The notes beneath the pieces were generated by a model that was not told the origin of the DNA, did not search any database, and was given only the letters and a program-made list of their open reading frames with translations. Below are positions 5,538 to 7,651 of a DNA stretch of 7,651 nt, piece by piece. A program made the translations under genes and the position numbers. The DNA comes from Candidatus Gribaldobacteria bacterium. GTDB lineage: Bacteria; Patescibacteriota; Minisyncoccia; Minisyncoccales; CG1-02-41-26. The stretch is from contig JAPLWD010000065.1 of NCBI GenBank assembly GCA_026396775.1, forward strand, positions 1 through 7,651, in the 5' to 3' direction. Position 1 is the first letter of the stretch; the number at the start of each line of letters is the position of its first letter.

Positions 5538-5825
5538 TTGAAAAGGGTTGTGGTTACTGCGACAATTTTTGTTTTTTCGGGGGCGTTTGTACTTGGCTTT
5601 TTTGCCAAAACAGCGTTCGATGCCTGTCGGACAGGTGGGAATATGGTTTGGCCATTGGCACTGGCATTTTTTGGAATGTCAGCGGCGATTGTTTCTTCAT
5701 TCGCTCTTTTCAGCATTTGGAAGTGGAAAAGAGTGAGGAAGAACGAGATTAAAACAGCCATTCTGATGTCGGTTGTTTTAATTCTTTCTTTTTTTATCTG
5801 CAGATTTTTCGAAGGGAGGGGCTAG
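5538..5825 (+). CDS. Small three-helix membrane protein of unknown function
   Basis: I do not recognise a family. From the TTG at 5538 the product has 95 residues, beginning MKRVVVTATIF. Predicted membrane segments lie at about 4-22, 36-60 and 72-90. The basic loop 'KWKRVRK' (62-68) between helices 2 and 3 and Lys-Arg at the N-terminus give a consistent positive-inside topology with both on the cytoplasmic side. The ATG at 5520 would add six residues. The frame also extends to an ATG at 5457, but the extra residues come from a repeat fragment and look spurious. A small imperfect palindrome (CCTGTCGGACAGG, 5623-5635) lies inside the frame and encodes the loop after helix 1. The gene stands alone between repeats and its own terminator. 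A real gene is supported by the hydrophobic pattern, the ribosome-binding site and the terminator, but without homology this is moderate. Confidence 0.55.
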   Translation: MKRVVVTATIFVFSGAFVLGFFAKTAFDACRTGGNMVWPLALAFFGMSAAIVSSFALFSIWKWKRVRKNEIKTAILMSVVLILSFFICRFFEGRG

Positions 5826-5842
5826 GTTGATCAGAATAACGA

Positions 5843-5877
5843 GGGCGGGTTGAACGATCCGCCCCCTATTTATTTTT
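5843..5877 (+). terminator. Intrinsic terminator after the small membrane protein gene
   Basis: GGGCGG (5843-5848) pairs with CCGCCC (5859-5864), and the stem continues by G5849-T5858 and T5850-A5857 around a six-base loop. It is followed by CCTATTTATTTTT. It lies 17 bases after the stop codon and upstream of the clpB promoter. Confidence 0.75.
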
Positions 5878-5889
5878 AAGTTAGTTTTA

Positions 5890-5918
5890 TTGAAAAGGGG
5901 GGGGAAAGGTGGTATGCT
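5890..5918 (+). promoter_or_regulatory. Probable sigma-70-type promoter of clpB
   Basis: A -35 box TTGAAA (5890-5895; five of six consensus bases) and a -10 box TATGCT (5913-5918; four of six) are separated by an ideal 17 bases. The start of transcription would fall near 5925, leaving a leader of about 17 bases without a Shine-Dalgarno. The spacer holds eight consecutive G (5897-5904). I see no CIRCE inverted repeat (the HrcA site) or other recognised heat-shock operator. Confidence 0.65.
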
Positions 5919-5941
5919 AGAAATAATTTATTTATATCAAT

Positions 5942-7651
5942 ATGCCATTTGTACAGGGAGGTGATTTTACTAATAAAGCGCAGGAAGCCATGATGCTTTC
6001 GCAAAGAATAGCTCGAGAAAGAACCCACCAACAGGTGGATGCTTTGCATTTACTTTTGGCTTTATTAAGCCAAGAAGATAGCATCGTGATTACTCTCTTA
6101 AAAAGTTTGCAACTAGATTTAGAAGACTTGAAAAGAAGAATTGATAAAGCTTTAAATGCTTTAACTACGCCTAAAGTGCCCCCTGCGGTTGGGCAGTTTT
6201 ATTTAACTCAAGATTTAGCGGCTGTTTTAGAAAGAGCCAGAGAGGAAGCCTTACAAATAGGCGATGAATTTATCGCTGTGGAGCATCTATTTTTAGGGTT
6301 TTTAAGCGTTCAAACTCGGGCGCAAGAAGTGTTAAAAGGGGCTCGGTTTTTATCACCTAACATTGTGGTACCAATTGACCGCGAAACGATTTTAAAAAAG
6401 TTAATGGAAATTCGGGGTGGTGAAAAAATTGTTGATCCCGATCCAGAATCCAAGTACGAAGTTATTAAAAAATACTCTAAAAATTTAACCGAGTTAGCTC
6501 GAGAGGGCAAGCTTGATCCGGTAATTGGCAGAGAAAGCGAAATTAAAAGGGTGATGCAGGTTTTATCCAGAAGAACTAAAAATAATCCAGTTTTAATTGG
6601 TGAGGCCGGGGTTGGCAAAACCGCCATTGTGGAAGGTTTAGCGAAAAAAATTGTGTCAGGTGAAGTGCCCGAAAGCCTAAAAGGCAAAGAAATTATTGGC
6701 TTGGATTTGGGTGGTTTGATTGCTGGCACCAAGTATCGGGGCGAATTTGAATCACGCTTGAAATCTTTTTTGCGAGAAATGAAACGAGCCGAAGACCATT
6801 ATATTTTATTTATTGATGAATTACACACCTTGGTGGGGGCGGGAGCTGCCGAAGGAGCCATTGATGCCTCTAATTTATTAAAGCCGGCTTTAGCTAGAGG
6901 AGAGCTAAGAGCAGTGGGGGCTACTACCTTAAAAGAATATCAAAAATATATTGAAAAAGATCCGGCTTTGGAGCGCAGGTTCCAGCCGATTGTGGTGCAA
7001 GAACCCACCATTGATGACACGGTTTCAATTTTGCGGGGCTTAAAAGAAAAATATGAGCTTCATCACGGCGTTAAAATTAAAGATTCAGCTTTAAGAGCGG
7101 CTGCTGATTTAAGTAGCCGGTATATTGCCGATCGCTTTTTGCCTGATAAGGCGGTTGATTTAATGGATGAGGCCGCTTCGGCTTTGCGATTGGAAATTGA
7201 GTCCGAGCCAGCGGAATTAGAAACCTTAAATAGCCAAATTACTAAGCTAGAAATTGAAAAACAGGTTTTACAAAAAGAAAAAGATGATCCTTCTCGTTTA
7301 AAGGCGGTGGAAAGAGAGCTGGCCGATTTAAACGAAAAAGCCGAAGCAATTCGAGCTAAGTGGAACTCGGAAAAAAGTGTTATTACTGACATTAAAAATT
7401 TCAAAAAACAGATTGATGAGGTTTCTTTTCAAATTGAAGTGGCTCAACGAGAAGCTGATTTACAAAAAGTGGCCGAGTTGAAGTATGGCAAAATACCCGA
7501 ATTAAAAAAAGATTTAAGTGCCACTGAAAAGAAACTAAAAGAAATGCAACGCACTAGCTTTTTATTAAAAGAGGAGGTTACTGAAGAGGATATTGCTCAT
7601 GTGGTGGCTCGCTGGACGGGTATCCCTGTAACCCGGTTAATGGAGGGCGAA
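5942..7651 (+). CDS. clpB: ClpB disaggregase (AAA+ chaperone), 3' end outside the window
   Basis: The frame is open from ATG 5942 to the right edge (570 residues of an expected 850-870). Domain order: two Clp-N repeats (about 8-45 and 87-125), the first AAA+ module (about 180-340) and the coiled-coil middle domain (about 412-535), ending at '[17 protein letters not shown]', just before the second AAA+ module. In AAA-1 I see Walker A 'GEAGVGKT' (220-227; Ala where Pro is usual), pore loop 'GTKYRGEFE' (262-270), Walker B '[14 protein letters not shown]' (288-301) and arginine-finger region 'ERRF' (344-347). The middle domain, with '[11 protein letters not shown]' near 511-521, distinguishes ClpB from ClpA and ClpC. 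ClpB is a cytoplasmic hexamer that pulls proteins out of aggregates using ATP, working with DnaK. The gene has its own promoter and follows a terminator, so it is transcribed separately from upstream genes. Confidence 0.95.
   Translation, partial: MPFVQGGDFTNKAQEAMMLSQRIARERTHQQVDALHLLLALLSQEDSIVITLLKSLQLDLEDLKRRIDKALNALTTPKVPPAVGQFYLTQDLAAVLERAREEALQIGDEFIAVEHLFLGFLSVQTRAQEVLKGARFLSPNIVVPIDRETILKKLMEIRGGEKIVDPDPESKYEVIKKYSKNLTELAREGKLDPVIGRESEIKRVMQVLSRRTKNNPVLIGEAGVGKTAIVEGLAKKIVSGEVPESLKGKEIIGLDLGGLIAGTKYRGEFESRLKSFLREMKRAEDHYILFIDELHTLVGAGAAEGAIDASNLLKPALARGELRAVGATTLKEYQKYIEKDPALERRFQPIVVQEPTIDDTVSILRGLKEKYELHHGVKIKDSALRAAADLSSRYIADRFLPDKAVDLMDEAASALRLEIESEPAELETLNSQITKLEIEKQVLQKEKDDPSRLKAVERELADLNEKAEAIRAKWNSEKSVITDIKNFKKQIDEVSFQIEVAQREADLQKVAELKYGKIPELKKDLSATEKKLKEMQRTSFLLKEEVTEEDIAHVVARWTGIPVTRLMEGE

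Noticed and set aside
5375..5761. Minus-strand open frame of 128 codons
   Set aside because: It overlaps the membrane protein gene and the right-half repeat in antisense. The + strand frame has the better hydrophobic pattern, ribosome-binding site and terminator.
5880..5941. CIRCE (HrcA) operator upstream of clpB
   Set aside because: No TTAGCACTC / GAGTGCTAA inverted repeat is present.
6310..7404. Minus-strand open frames opposite clpB (6310-6732 and 7063-7404)
   Set aside because: They are antisense shadows of a confidently identified ClpB coding sequence.

Overview
The window is AT-rich, densely packed chromosomal DNA with every recognisable gene on the + strand. The best fit is a small-genome bacterium of the Patescibacteria (CPR) type. 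Reasons are a cut-down ComEC, an archaeal-type NrdG2 radical SAM protein, a membrane-anchored HtrA, genes with poor or absent Shine-Dalgarno sequences, and several copies of a small 'TGTCATTGCGAG' palindromic repeat. This is inference; no rRNA or lineage marker is present. Stops are TAA, TAG and TGA, with no sign of a recoded UGA.

Layout. (1) Positions 1-2960 hold four tightly packed genes, probably one operon: a secreted or anchored DUF4430 protein (5' end outside the window), a DUF6580-type membrane protein, a NrdG2-type radical SAM activase, and a reduced ComEC. (2) Positions 2961-3190 carry no gene but hold a striking 170-base inverted repeat (2997-3166), predicted to fold as a long stem capped by two hairpins. 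It matches no RNA family I could recognise and is the best candidate here for something undescribed. (3) Positions 3191-5140 hold a DgkA-family lipid kinase and an HtrA-like serine protease, separated by a repeat copy; the protease is followed by a strong intrinsic terminator. (4) Positions 5141-5941 are mostly non-coding: one full repeat copy, one half copy, an unrecognised three-helix membrane protein, a second terminator, and a good promoter whose spacer contains eight consecutive G. (5) Positions 5942-7651 encode the first 570 residues of ClpB; the gene runs off the right edge.

Functions. HtrA and ClpB are protein quality-control factors on opposite sides of the membrane. The DgkA-like enzyme probably recycles undecaprenol or diacylglycerol. 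DUF4430 and DUF6580 together look like a surface binding protein and membrane partner for a small nutrient. Because DUF4430 resembles the ligand-binding module of vertebrate cobalamin carriers and the next gene activates a ribonucleotide reductase, a cofactor or nucleotide-precursor role is an attractive but unproven reading. The repeat family has shaped the coding sequence: one copy supplies the C-terminus and stop codon of the DUF6580 gene.
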